A DNA stretch of 64,000 bases from Flavobacterium cupreum (GCF_003996965.1 NZ_QWDM01000001.1:186001-250000); one strand, 5' to 3'. Numbered from the stretch's first letter, positions 37,679 to 46,914 are shown. The notes: generated by a model not told the origin, from the sequence alone. A program made the numbers and translations.

Positions 37679-39280
37679 TTATACAATCATACTTTTTAAA
37701 TCTTCAATTGAATTGGCTTCTTCCATTTTTTTATCGTGGCGCCATCTCAGAATCCTTGGAAACCGGGTTGCAATTCCACTTTTATGTCTTTTTGAAAGCG
37801 CGATACCTTCAAAGCCAATTTCGAAAACCAACTGCGGCGTTACGCTTCGCACAGGTCCGAATCGTTCGAGTGTATTTTTCTTGATCCAGTCATCGACCAT
37901 TCTGAATTCTGCATCTGTTAAACCGGAATAAGCTTTGGCGAAGGTGACTAATTCGCGTTCGTTATTTTCATTTTGCTGCCACAGGGCAAACGTATAATCA
38001 GTAAACAAATTCGAGCGTCGTCCGTGTCCGCGCATCGCGTAGGTCAGCACGGCATCTATTACCAAAGGTTCTATTTTCCATTTCCACCAGTCGCCTTTTT
38101 TTCGTCCTACCAGATACGGTGAATCCTTCCGTTTCAGCATCAGGCCTTCGCTTTTCATTTCGCGGGAGCGGAGTCTTTCTGCTGTCAATTCTTCCCAGCT
38201 TGAAAATTTTACCCTTTCGGAAAGCTGTAACGGAATTTCGTTGTGTTTGATATCTTCATATAATTGTTCTAACAGGACGCGTCTTTCTTCAAAAGGAAGA
38301 TTTCTGATGTCTTCTCCTTTCCATTCTAATAAATCATAGGCTTTTATAATGACCGGTGCTTTTTTCAGGATGGCCGCAGAAACCGTTTTCCGTCCGATTC
38401 TGGTCTGAAGATCATTGAAAGTTCCTATCTCATTATCTATAAAAGGAAGAATTTCACCATCGATAACTGTCCCATCCGGAATCACTCCTATGAAAGCAGC
38501 AAATTCTGGATATTTGTCCGTAACCAATTCCTCACCGCGGCTCCAGACATAAATTTCGTTTTCACGGATAATGGTCTGGGAACGAATTCCGTCCCATTTA
38601 TGTTCGGCACTCCAGTCTTCTGCATTTCCGAGATTAGAAGGTTCTCCTTCCACAGGATACGCCAGATAAAACGGATAGGGTTTCGATAAATAGTCGCTGT
38701 TTTTTTCGTCGAGGATTAATTCCTGAAACGTGATATTATTGGGATTCCAGTCGCCCATTAATTTATAAGCCAAAGCATCTTCGTCAATATTTTCGGCTTT
38801 TGAAAGGGCTCTGGTCATTAACTTCTGACTTACCCCAATCCTGAAGCTTCCTGTGATTAGTTTCGTAAAAACAAAACGTTCATAATAATTTAAGGCCAGC
38901 CAGTTGGTTTGCAGGTATTCTTTTTTTTCAACGTCGGTTTTCTTTTTTAAGGCTATGATTTCCTGTAAAAATTCGGTCAGGCTTCTGTCGGAATGTTCTT
39001 TTGTAGTCGGAATCACCAAGGCAATGGTTTCGGCAAGATCGCCTACGATATGGTAACTCTCCTCAAAAAGCCAAAGCGGGATACCGGCAAGTTCATTGGC
39101 CCATAATCGCAATAAAGTAGTATTGACCGGTCTTGGCGGACGGCGGTGCGAAAGAATCGCAATGGTCCAGACTTTATCTTCATCACTGGCATTGCGGAAA
39201 TAATTCGTTAAAGCATCCACTTTTACCGAAGTTTTATTAGAACTGTCCAGTGTTTTTATAAGTTCGGCAAAGTTTTTCAT
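37679..39280 (-). CDS. ATP-dependent DNA ligase of the Lhr/PdeM/Exo cluster
   Basis: 533 aa from the ATG at 39280; the frame is open another 34 codons upstream but that part is hydrophobic and repeat-like, so not real. The N-terminal 210 residues are a DNA-binding domain, then nucleotidyl K228 in AEHKWDGIRSQ, DGEILPF, MLKRKDSPYLVGRKKGDWWKWK, and an OB domain to the end. It is the stand-alone ligase of the DNA-damage cluster and distinct from LigD. Lies between the exonuclease and helicase genes on the same strand. Confidence 0.93.
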   Translation of the reverse strand: MKNFAELIKTLDSSNKTSVKVDALTNYFRNASDEDKVWTIAILSHRRPPRPVNTTLLRLWANELAGIPLWLFEESYHIVGDLAETIALVIPTTKEHSDRSLTEFLQEIIALKKKTDVEKKEYLQTNWLALNYYERFVFTKLITGSFRIGVSQKLMTRALSKAENIDEDALAYKLMGDWNPNNITFQELILDEKNSDYLSKPYPFYLAYPVEGEPSNLGNAEDWSAEHKWDGIRSQTIIRENEIYVWSRGEELVTDKYPEFAAFIGVIPDGTVIDGEILPFIDNEIGTFNDLQTRIGRKTVSAAILKKAPVIIKAYDLLEWKGEDIRNLPFEERRVLLEQLYEDIKHNEIPLQLSERVKFSSWEELTAERLRSREMKSEGLMLKRKDSPYLVGRKKGDWWKWKIEPLVIDAVLTYAMRGHGRRSNLFTDYTFALWQQNENNERELVTFAKAYSGLTDAEFRMVDDWIKKNTLERFGPVRSVTPQLVFEIGFEGIALSKRHKSGIATRFPRILRWRHDKKMEEANSIEDLKSMIV

Positions 39281-39310
39281 TTTCGTAACGTTAAAAGTTA
39301 TTTGTTGGAA

Positions 39311-39373
39311 GTTAGATGTTAGATGAGATGAAAGAATATAGAATATAGAATATAGAGAAAAGACCATAGACAG
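39311..39373. repeat. TAGATGT and GAATATA repeats upstream of the ligase
   Basis: GTTAGAT-type units (39311-39330) run into three GAATATA units (39334-39354) and a degenerate tail. The TAGAATA phase is the same heptamer as in 45378-45465. Confidence 0.7.
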
Positions 39374-39469
39374 CAGAAACAAGATTGGTGGATAATTTAT
39401 AATCTTACCTTACTCTATATTATTTCGTCTACTTTTTATTCTTTCCTCTAAATTCTTTGCTCTTTCCTT

Positions 39470-39572
39470 TACTCTTCTCTATACTCTTTTCTCTATACTC
39501 TTTTCTCTATACTCTATACTCTATACTCTATTCTCTATTCTCTATTCTCTATTCTCTATTCTCAATATTCTC
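39470..39572. repeat. Tandem heptamers TAyTCTA (TAGArTA on the minus strand)
   Basis: A run of about a dozen 7-base units, TACTCTA then TTCTCTA, preceded by looser TTTTCTC variants. It runs into the last codons and stop codon (39549-39551) of the exonuclease gene. Confidence 0.85.
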
Positions 39573-40589
39573 TTCCTCATCTTCTTTCTTAACCTCCATT
39601 TCCCCCGCTTCTCCTTCGTATTGTGTGTGGGCAGTCCGGGCGTCATAGCCTAACTCCTGAAGGTATTTCGAAAAAATATCCGAATAGCCATGGGTTGAAA
39701 TCACCTTTTCGGCACCGGTTGCTTTTATACTTTCGAGTAATCCTGTCCAGTCACAATGATCGCTTAGTACAAATCCGCGATCTACTGCACGGCGGCGTCT
39801 TGCCCCGCGAAAAGCCATCCATCCACTGGCAGAACCGGTAACAAAAGGCGTCATTTTTCTGATCCAGGTACTTCCGTGAGCACTTGGAGGAGCCAGTACA
39901 ATGCTGCCCAACAGATCTTCTTTTTTTACTTCTGAAGTTATTCGCGTGGTTGGCGGGAAATCGACCAGCGGTCTTAAGACATTCGTCATATTTTCTATGG
40001 CGCCATGCGTATATATTTTACCAATATCGGTATCTAAGTATTTTAGCAATCGTTGTGCTTTTCCAAGCGAATATCCAAAAAGAACAGAGGTTTTTCCCTC
40101 GGCCCTGTTTTCTGCCCACCAATTGTTGATGTCTGTCATGACTTCGGCTTGCGGCGTCCATTTGAAAGCAGGCAGTCCGAAAGTACATTCTGTTATGAAA
40201 GAGTGGCATTTAACCACTTCGTAAGGAACGGAAATTCCGTCGTCCTCGGTTTTATAATCTCCTGTAAAAACCCAGATCTCGCCTTTATATTCTACACGGA
40301 TCTGAGCAGATCCGATGATATGTCCGGCAGGATGGAGTGAAAATTTAACGCCGTTTATGGTGAAGGTTTCATTCCAGTCTTTTCCTGTCACATTGATCTC
40401 TCCCAGGCGGTGTCTTATTATGGGTACATTGGTATGATGCGTAATGTAATTTTTATGCCCCCAGCGCGAATGATCCGCATGACCGTGAGTAATTATAGCA
40501 TTGGTTACCGGACGCCACGGATCAAGATACACATCGGCCTGCTGGCAGTATATCCCTTTATCGTTAAAAGCTAATAGTGGAGGATTCAT
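39549..40589 (-). CDS. Ligase-associated DNA damage response exonuclease (MBL fold)
   Basis: 346 aa. Metallo-beta-lactamase/beta-CASP fold: H35-x-H37-x-D39-H40 in ITHGHADHSRWG, VFTGDYKTEDDG, SVLFGYSLGKAQR, LSDHCDWTGLL and VISTHGYSD. Mn-dependent DNA exonuclease of the four-gene repair cluster, first in transcription order ahead of the ligase, helicase and pdeM. The last residues (from about 328) are a Glu/Lys/Asn tail, and the final five or so codons are made of the heptamer repeat, so the native end may have been changed by repeat expansion. Confidence 0.93.
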   Translation of the reverse strand: MNPPLLAFNDKGIYCQQADVYLDPWRPVTNAIITHGHADHSRWGHKNYITHHTNVPIIRHRLGEINVTGKDWNETFTINGVKFSLHPAGHIIGSAQIRVEYKGEIWVFTGDYKTEDDGISVPYEVVKCHSFITECTFGLPAFKWTPQAEVMTDINNWWAENRAEGKTSVLFGYSLGKAQRLLKYLDTDIGKIYTHGAIENMTNVLRPLVDFPPTTRITSEVKKEDLLGSIVLAPPSAHGSTWIRKMTPFVTGSASGWMAFRGARRRRAVDRGFVLSDHCDWTGLLESIKATGAEKVISTHGYSDIFSKYLQELGYDARTAHTQYEGEAGEMEVKKEDEEENIENRE

Positions 40590-40707
40590 TTTTTTATTTT
40601 CAGAACCTTAAAATTAAGGCAGATCTGCTTCTGAAATTTTACAGGATTTGGTATTGTTATTACAAAACTTCAATAAGTACTTTGTATTGAGCACTAATTA
40701 AAAACCT

Positions 40708-40733
40708 AAAAAAGCAGCCCGAAGGCTGCTTTT
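40708..40733 (-). terminator. Terminator of the subtilase gene
   Basis: AAAAGCAGCC / GGCTGCTTTT hairpin (40710-40733) closed by TTCG on the minus strand and followed by a T run. Confidence 0.9.
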
Positions 40734-40758
40734 CCAAGTAGGTCAGAAGAATAGTAAA

Positions 40759-43677
40759 TTATTTTTTAATGATTTTTCTGGTCGTTACGACTCCACTTTC
40801 AGAGGTAAACTGAATAATGTAAATTCCGGGAATTTGTTTGGCAATATTGACATGGAATTCTGTTTGTTTATTGTTTTTTTCTTCAAAAACAACGCCATTG
40901 TAAATATTGATTATTTTTAAGGTTCCCTTTTCGTCATTGTTTACATTTATGGTAAATATACCATCAGTAGGATTAGGATATACCGTAAGGATACCTGAAC
41001 CAGCTGCTTCCGTAAGCGCTATTTCATTTGATCCTTCTTTTGATTTCTCTGCTTTTACCAGGGCAAAACGTTCTCCTCCCTCAAGCTCGCCTTTCTGAGC
41101 ATCTTCCTGAACAAGGTCTAACGTAATCTGCTGATCGTCCGGAAAATCTTTTGCAACTCTGAAATCGAGCGCAATGGAGAAAGTTTCACCAGCACCGATT
41201 GGTAAATTTGCAATCGATTCATCTGCAGAACTGATCAGGATTTTATTTTTATCTAAAATTTTCACTCCTTTCAGACTTCCGTTGGACTGGGCTCTTTCGA
41301 ATAAGCGTTCATCCAGCGTTGCTTCAATTGTACCCCCTAATTCAAAGAAATTATTTTTAAGTTCTTCATTAAATCCTTTATCAACAAATTTTATATTGAT
41401 CAGTTTCGATTTAATTCCTCTAATAAATACTGCCGTAGGCGCTACAAAATCTGTTGTATTTAAATTATAAACACTCAGGTTTTTCCAGGCAATATTGTTG
41501 TTGTTTTTGACATTGGAACCAATGGAGATGTTATTTACTTCATTTGGCATTGGATCCCTTGGAGATTCTATTCTGGCTGTTAGACAAAAATGATGAATGT
41601 CATTTGTAAAATCGGCCGGATTTGGCGGATACCACGGAACCATAACAATTGTACTGCCGCCCGGTAATATAGACGGGATACTTACTTCTCCGATTTCATT
41701 ACCATGTACCACAGGTCCGATACTAAAATTCACGAAGTTTGTCGGCCATGTTAATCCGGAGGACGCCTTTGCGAAATACAGCCTTACTTTGGCTGATGAA
41801 CTCGGATTTGTTCCTTTATTATACACTCTAATGTATACTGCGTTAGGTGAACTTGTTTTATATTCCGGATTTTCATGTGTCAGTCCGGCGTCTGTATTTT
41901 GTCTTACCCAAATATCATCACTGATCCACATCGGGCCTGAATCCGGATTAGGTTCGATTCCGGTATCAAACGGCCTGTCTTTAATATATAAATCAGCAAT
42001 AGGAACTGTTATACCTGTTACGATTACAGAATATTTCTGACTGCCGTTTACCAAAGTTCCCTTATGACTAATCGTTACTGTATAATTGCCTGCTGCTCCT
42101 GTAATCGCAATGCGCTCAAAAGGATCTCTGGTATTATCACCCAGTCCGTTTACGGTAGCTGACAGCAACCTGTACGGAAGAACGGTACCTGATGAATTGG
42201 TTACCCTGATATCCAGGTCATTGACAAGCCTTGCCGTACTTACGTTTGCAATACTACCTAAATAGGCTGTTCCGGCAGGATCTGTCCAGGATATAGAAGC
42301 AATTAGCGGATTTACACCATCTGAAGTGACAGGAAAACTGTAGGTACTTCCGGTTGGTAAGGTATGCTCCTGAATAATAGCAAATGTTCCGTTTTTGGTG
42401 ATGGTTTCCGCTGCAAATTTGGCATTTAGCAATCCCCAGCCAAATATGGCATCCGGTCCTGTTGGTCCCGCATCATCTGCAGTGTGTAAAGCCAGTCCTT
42501 TTAATGTTGCCGCACGCATGAAATTACCTTTCAGATTTTTATAATGCTGCTGTAACAAAAGTAGTGTCCCCGTAACATTTGGAGACGCCATTGAAGTTCC
42601 TGTTGCATTACCATAACTGCTGTTCGTCAGGGGCGTCGGTGTTGCGGTAAGTGTAGCTGTGGAATATACGGCGGTTCCGTTTCCGGTAAGATCCGGTTTT
42701 ATCCTTAAGTCGTCTGTTGGGCCCTGGCTGCTTGAAGTGTTGATGGTTACGCTTGTTAATGCTCCTGTTGTAGTATTGATTACAGCATCATTGGCATTGG
42801 CAATCACCAGACTGTTTTTGGCAGTGGCATATCCTGTAAGTTTATCGTAACTGGTATTACCACCTAAGGGGCTGCTATTAGCAGTATTATCGGTACCATC
42901 ATTACCTGCCGCTTTTATCATTAAATAATAAGGCGCATTAAACATTAAGTTATCCCAGTCTCTTGCAAATGTTTCATAGGCGCCAAATCTCCAGGGTGCC
43001 ATAATAACGTTGTTAAAATTGTCTCTTAACCTCCATCCGTAGGAATGATTGGATAATAACATTCCGGCTGTAGTGGCTGAACCAGCCTCAGATAAGTCAT
43101 TATTCCATTCATTCGTTCTTGCATTTGCCTGATTAGCCATTCCTTTTGCTGCTGCTACGGAGCCAGCTGCCACTATAGTCCCGGTAACATGATTGGCGTG
43201 CTGGCTATTATTGCTGCCCGCTACAATAGCAGTTACACCATCCAGAATAGAGACTCTTCCTCCAAACTCATTGTGAGTAGGAAGTGTGGCGCCACCATCC
43301 CAGACGTACGCAGTCATTGACTGTCCGTTAAGGTTGAGTCCCAATCCGCCACCTGAATTCAAAAAGTTAGTTCTTGTGGATTTTGCAGCAGCTACATTAT
43401 CAGGTGCAAAATAAATTGGGGATTTACCGTCCGGGGAAACGCCCATTAATTCGCTGACGGTTCCGTCCTTATTGATAAAAGTAACACTCCAGCCATTTGT
43501 TTTGGCCAAACTTAAAGCTAATGCTTTGTTTCTCTCCGCTTCGGCCTTATATTTCACGCTTAACGATTCCAGTTCCGACAAATTACTGTTAGACCTGATC
43601 GTCTCGATATCATTTTGAGTCTGCGAATAGGTTATTCCGCATACACAAAGGAAAATAATTTTGTATAATTTTTTCAT
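40759..43677 (-). CDS. T9SS-secreted subtilisin-like (S8) serine peptidase
   Basis: 972 aa. Signal peptide 1-19, a helical propeptide-like stretch, then a subtilase domain with D127 (AYVWDGG), H160 (SQHANHVTGT), N259 (KAAGNDG) and S362 in GTSMASP. A beta-sandwich region follows (ISWTDPAG, pre-peptidase-type domain), then unknown domains. The C-terminal ~75 residues are a type A T9SS sorting domain: VYPNPTDGIFTINV to the end VTTRKIIKK. Predicted to be secreted or attached to the cell surface through the Por system. Own terminator. Confidence 0.94.
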   Translation of the reverse strand: MKKLYKIIFLCVCGITYSQTQNDIETIRSNSNLSELESLSVKYKAEAERNKALALSLAKTNGWSVTFINKDGTVSELMGVSPDGKSPIYFAPDNVAAAKSTRTNFLNSGGGLGLNLNGQSMTAYVWDGGATLPTHNEFGGRVSILDGVTAIVAGSNNSQHANHVTGTIVAAGSVAAAKGMANQANARTNEWNNDLSEAGSATTAGMLLSNHSYGWRLRDNFNNVIMAPWRFGAYETFARDWDNLMFNAPYYLMIKAAGNDGTDNTANSSPLGGNTSYDKLTGYATAKNSLVIANANDAVINTTTGALTSVTINTSSSQGPTDDLRIKPDLTGNGTAVYSTATLTATPTPLTNSSYGNATGTSMASPNVTGTLLLLQQHYKNLKGNFMRAATLKGLALHTADDAGPTGPDAIFGWGLLNAKFAAETITKNGTFAIIQEHTLPTGSTYSFPVTSDGVNPLIASISWTDPAGTAYLGSIANVSTARLVNDLDIRVTNSSGTVLPYRLLSATVNGLGDNTRDPFERIAITGAAGNYTVTISHKGTLVNGSQKYSVIVTGITVPIADLYIKDRPFDTGIEPNPDSGPMWISDDIWVRQNTDAGLTHENPEYKTSSPNAVYIRVYNKGTNPSSSAKVRLYFAKASSGLTWPTNFVNFSIGPVVHGNEIGEVSIPSILPGGSTIVMVPWYPPNPADFTNDIHHFCLTARIESPRDPMPNEVNNISIGSNVKNNNNIAWKNLSVYNLNTTDFVAPTAVFIRGIKSKLINIKFVDKGFNEELKNNFFELGGTIEATLDERLFERAQSNGSLKGVKILDKNKILISSADESIANLPIGAGETFSIALDFRVAKDFPDDQQITLDLVQEDAQKGELEGGERFALVKAEKSKEGSNEIALTEAAGSGILTVYPNPTDGIFTINVNNDEKGTLKIINIYNGVVFEEKNNKQTEFHVNIAKQIPGIYIIQFTSESGVVTTRKIIKK

Positions 43678-43728
43678 GTGATTTAGATTTAATGGTTTGT
43701 ATTTTTAAATTTTAAAATCTCATAAAAA

Positions 43729-43794
43729 TTAAGGAGGGCTTCTGGTCGTAAACATTCCCAAAAAAGGAAGGGTTACCGTTTTTTTCATTTTCAT
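43729..43794 (-). other. Possible 21-codon leader ORF before the subtilase
   Basis: ATG at 43794, starting M-K-M-K-K-T-V-T and ending in a Pro pair before TAA. It lies 51 bases before the subtilase start on the same strand. Short enough to be chance; listed only for position. Confidence 0.2.
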
Positions 43795-44651
43795 AATTGT
43801 GGTTTTAAGGGTTAATAAAAATTAGGGTAAAAAAACTGTTGCTTCCTAAAATTGAGTGTGTTGACTTTATTTACAAAAGTCGTTTTTGTTTGTAAGATTA
43901 ATTTTAGGTATGCTAAAATTCGCAAAAGAACAGGTGCTGAAATAGCGTATAAATACCTGATTTAAAACAGATTATGTATTTTAGAAGAAAATTCCTAATT
44001 TTAACAAAAACGTTTCATAATTATTAAAAAAAGGAGTAAAATTGACAGTAAATTCAGATAATTAATTGATTTTTGAAAATGCTTAGAAATTAAAAATGTT
44101 GTACAGATTATCTTACGGCATAAAAATCCTGAAGCTGGCAGCGAAGGTGATTTCAAATTCCAGTAAAATAATTACTTTACATTTCAGGTTTTTGATAAAA
44201 ATCAAATCAGCGAATTTTAAATTGGGGATTTTCAACTGACCGAAAAGTGTTCCGGCGGTTTGTATTTTACAAGCCGAAAAAATGTCTTAGTTTTTAATTT
44301 CAGACTACAAAAATTTAAAATTTTAGTAAAACTTTTTCGTTCATTTAAAATTCTCTGATGTCGCAGGGAATTTTATTAAAGTGTATCTTGCCGCTGATAA
44401 AAAACTTAGTGAAGTATCCCGATAACCTGCCATGCAGCTTTATTTGAATTGCTATTGTTTCCGAAATTCTAAAAATGACGGGCATCGAATATGTCACAGG
44501 TATCAGGTCTGGCTTACTAAATTTATATTTTTTAGCATAAATTTTTAAATTTATAAGATATAATAGTGCTATTTATCATTTATATTTATAAATACCGGCT
44601 TTATTTCATAATTATTTGTCGAAAAAAAATAAAGAAAATTTATTTAAATTG

Positions 44652-44666
44652 TACGGTTTATCCGTA
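44652..44666. promoter_or_regulatory. Inverted repeat, candidate regulator site (copy 2)
   Basis: TACGG-TTTAT-CCGTA, one base different from the core at 19409-19423. It lies 9 bases before the -7 element and 36 bases before the ATG of the response regulator, a typical operator position. Autoregulation by the response regulator is a natural guess. Confidence 0.6.
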
Positions 44667-44675
44667 ATATTTAGT

Positions 44676-44683
44676 TAGATTTG
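44676..44683 (+). promoter_or_regulatory. Candidate -7 element TAGATTTG
   Basis: Fits TAnnTTTG, 19 bases before the response regulator start; a TTG at 44649-44651 is near the -33 spacing (24 bases). Confidence 0.5.
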
Positions 44684-44702
44684 CTACAAATAATTAAAAA
44701 AT

Positions 44703-45371
44703 ATGATGTTTAACATTTTGATAGTCGACGATCACCCTATGACTGTTGATAGTTATATTAACCTATTAACTGAAAATAATTATCAAAATAAAACTCCTGA
44801 TTTTATAAAGAGCTACAATTGTGAAGATGCCTATAATAAAATAAATTTTTACCAGAAACAAAATGAAATTATCGATTTTGCTTTGCTTGATATCAATTTG
44901 CCTTCTTACAAAAAAGCCAATATAAACAATGGCACTGATCTCGCTTTATTATTGCGACAAAAATTCCCAAACTGTAAAATTGTGCTTCTTACCATGCACA
45001 GTGAACCATTGACAGTAGATAAGATTATTAAAAGTTTAAAGCCTGAAGGATTTATTGCAAAAAGCGATATCAATTTTGAATTATTTCCCATTATTTGTAA
45101 AAAAATTATGGACGGAGAGATATTCCGTAGCCAGACGATCATAGAATCCCAACGGGAATTGTTTAAGAAGAATATAAACTGGGACAACCACGACAATCAT
45201 ATTTTAATTCTCATCTCCGAGGGCGTCAAAACAGTCAATCTTCCGGATTATATTCCGCTTTCCATGAGTGCCATAGAAAAAAGAAAAGCAAGTATCAAAG
45301 ATCAGCTTTTACAAGGAAAAGGAAGTGATAAGGATTTAATAGAAAAAGCTAAAAAGTTAGGGTTATTGTAG
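44703..45371 (+). CDS. Orphan response regulator, receiver plus divergent LuxR-type C-terminus
   Basis: 222 aa. Receiver domain 1-130: acidic pair in IVDDHP, phospho-acceptor D63 in FALLDINLPS, then VLLTMHSE and the conserved Lys in FIAKSD. The C-terminal 55 residues (LILISEGVKTVNLPDYIPLSMSAIEKRKASIKDQL) have the shape of a LuxR/NarL HTH with unusual sequence. No kinase is adjacent; the frameshifted TPR kinase at 16981-19004 is of the type that partners such regulators, and the shared inverted repeat supports a link. Followed directly by a heptamer repeat array. Confidence 0.87.
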   Translation: MMFNILIVDDHPMTVDSYINLLTENNYQNKTPDFIKSYNCEDAYNKINFYQKQNEIIDFALLDINLPSYKKANINNGTDLALLLRQKFPNCKIVLLTMHSEPLTVDKIIKSLKPEGFIAKSDINFELFPIICKKIMDGEIFRSQTIIESQRELFKKNINWDNHDNHILILISEGVKTVNLPDYIPLSMSAIEKRKASIKDQLLQGKGSDKDLIEKAKKLGLL

Positions 45372-45377
45372 GGATTT

Positions 45378-45465
45378 TAGAGTATAGAATATAGAATATA
45401 GAGTATAGAATATAGAGTATAGAATATAGAGTATAGAGTATAGAGTATAGAGCATAGAATATAGA
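45378..45465. repeat. Twelve tandem heptamers TAGArTA
   Basis: Twelve full 7-base units alternate TAGAGTA and TAGAATA, with one TAGAGCA, ending in TAGA. It starts 7 bases after the stop of the response regulator. Same unit as at 39334 and 39470-39572. Confidence 0.92.
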
Positions 45466-45508
45466 TTTTAGTCCTCCATCTTTATTCTATGCTATATTCT
45501 TTATTCTC

Positions 45509-45560
45509 AACTCATAACTCACAACCCAAAACTCATAACTCAAAACTCAAACCCACAACT
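45509..45560. repeat. Tandem heptamers AACTCAn
   Basis: AACTCAT, AACTCAC, AACCCAA, AACTCAT, AACTCAA, AACTCAA then a hexamer and AACT. The array touches the stop codon of the S41 peptidase (45559-45561). Confidence 0.85.
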
Positions 45561-46914
45561 AATTAAAATTAACTTTAAGAAGAGGATCTGCGTCATTGTA
45601 GTTTACTTTGAAAGGAATAACCTGTACCGAAGAAGAAGAACTCTTTTTTGCAGCTGACATACCATTCAAAGCCTGCTGAATTAAAACTTCCCTTGGATCT
45701 GCGAGAGGAAATATTTCCAGGTTCTGAATTTCATTTAGAGTTACGGAAGGTGTTATGCCCATGCTGTAATTGCCTTGATCGGCAGCATTAAAGAGCTTAT
45801 AAATGGCCGGATATAATACCCATCCCTGCTGGCCGGAAATTCTGGTGTCTTCTATTGCAAAACCGGCAACATCTTTTCCAACTGTTTTTTCGCCTATGGT
45901 AATGACCTTCATAAAAGGTTTTAAGTTATTTATAATAATTTCAGAAGCCGAAGCGGTACGGCTTCCACATAAAACATACACTTCCTGAATGGCCGGATGT
46001 GCTGCACGTAAGGCATCATAAGTTACCGTGGTTTCATTCATTTCCAGCGCTTCTTTAAACGATTTGTTTACAAGACCTCCGTTTTTATTGCCTTTAAATT
46101 TTATAAATAAATCATCCGGTTTACTACCAGGCGCCAAAATAATGCTTAAGGCTGCAGCGGACGAAACATCTCCACCACCGTTATATCTGAGATCAACAAT
46201 GACTTTTGTAACCGATTGATTTTTAAAATCCTGAAAGACCTGCAATAAGGGCGACGCCAGTCCAACATCAAAATGAGGAATTGAGAGGTATCCGGTTTTT
46301 TCTGTATTGTTTAGAATAAGCTTGTGCAATATTGGTTGGGAAAAAGTAAAACCGCGTAGTATTTCTATTTCTTTTATTGCCGAAAAACCAGAGGATGAAG
46401 CATATTCCGTGACCTGTAATTTTGCCTGATCCGAATGGGCTAAAGCAACGTACAGGCTTTCGAAATTCTGGCTGTTGAATACCGTTCCATTGATGGCTTT
46501 GATCAGCTGGCCTCTTTTCATGCCGTTTCGTTCGGCAGGTGAATCGGAGAGTACAAATAAAACAATTCCGTAGAATTGTCCTTCGTGTTCTATAACGGCC
46601 ATGTCAAAGCCATAGGTGCTTCTGATACTTTTAGGAAATGTCTCGGGAGACGAAAGATGGGTGGCATATGAAAACCGATCCTCTGCCTGCAATAATTTTT
46701 TGAAGTATTCTTTTGAGTCTAAAGACAAATTGGTGCGATCCGGCATGTTTTCACTCCATAAATAATATTTTTTCATCTGCCCGTACATCCAGCTGTTTAC
46801 ATATTCGGTACTGCCTTCTTTGTAAATAACAGGTTCATCATCGTTCTGGCAGGAAACCGCCAGCGCAAAAAAGACGAGAAGAAAACTTTTCAGAATAAAA
46901 TGATATTTTTTCAT
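45559..46914 (-). CDS. S41 family peptidase lipoprotein (PDZ/tail-specific protease type)
   Basis: 451 aa from the ATG at 46914; an upstream TTG is less likely. Lipoprotein signal with Cys22 followed by Q-N-D-D-E, a surface-export type sequence. N-terminal helical domain, a PDZ-like segment (VLSDSPAERNGMKRGQLIKAINGT) and the S41 core: VIVDLRYNGGGDVSS, nucleophile Ser in SRTASASE and Lys in IGEKTVGKDVAG. Probably a surface or periplasmic protease processing proteins. Last in a run of surface genes on the same strand that starts with the TBDR system. Confidence 0.9.
   Translation of the reverse strand: MKKYHFILKSFLLVFFALAVSCQNDDEPVIYKEGSTEYVNSWMYGQMKKYYLWSENMPDRTNLSLDSKEYFKKLLQAEDRFSYATHLSSPETFPKSIRSTYGFDMAVIEHEGQFYGIVLFVLSDSPAERNGMKRGQLIKAINGTVFNSQNFESLYVALAHSDQAKLQVTEYASSSGFSAIKEIEILRGFTFSQPILHKLILNNTEKTGYLSIPHFDVGLASPLLQVFQDFKNQSVTKVIVDLRYNGGGDVSSAAALSIILAPGSKPDDLFIKFKGNKNGGLVNKSFKEALEMNETTVTYDALRAAHPAIQEVYVLCGSRTASASEIIINNLKPFMKVITIGEKTVGKDVAGFAIEDTRISGQQGWVLYPAIYKLFNAADQGNYSMGITPSVTLNEIQNLEIFPLADPREVLIQQALNGMSAAKKSSSSSVQVIPFKVNYNDADPLLKVNFN

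Larger units (their letters stand above)
43678..44702. other. Long non-coding region, 1025 bases
   Basis: The largest gap in the window, between divergent genes. Left part: a 21-codon ATG frame at 43729-43794 (minus strand) 51 bases before the subtilase. Middle: a 47-codon frame at 44096-44239 (plus) without family resemblance. Right: very A/T-rich DNA, the inverted repeat at 44652-44666 and the -7 element of the response regulator. I can see no supported gene. Confidence 0.45.

Noticed and set aside
39281..39382. Hydrophobic 34-residue extension at the N-terminus of the ATP-dependent ligase
   Set aside because: It is encoded by the short-repeat region and absent from the known start of the family; ATG at 39280 is preferred.
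44096..44239. 47-codon frame in the 1-kb gap
   Set aside because: No family resemblance, no promoter of the TAnnTTTG type close by; compatible with chance in A/T-rich DNA.
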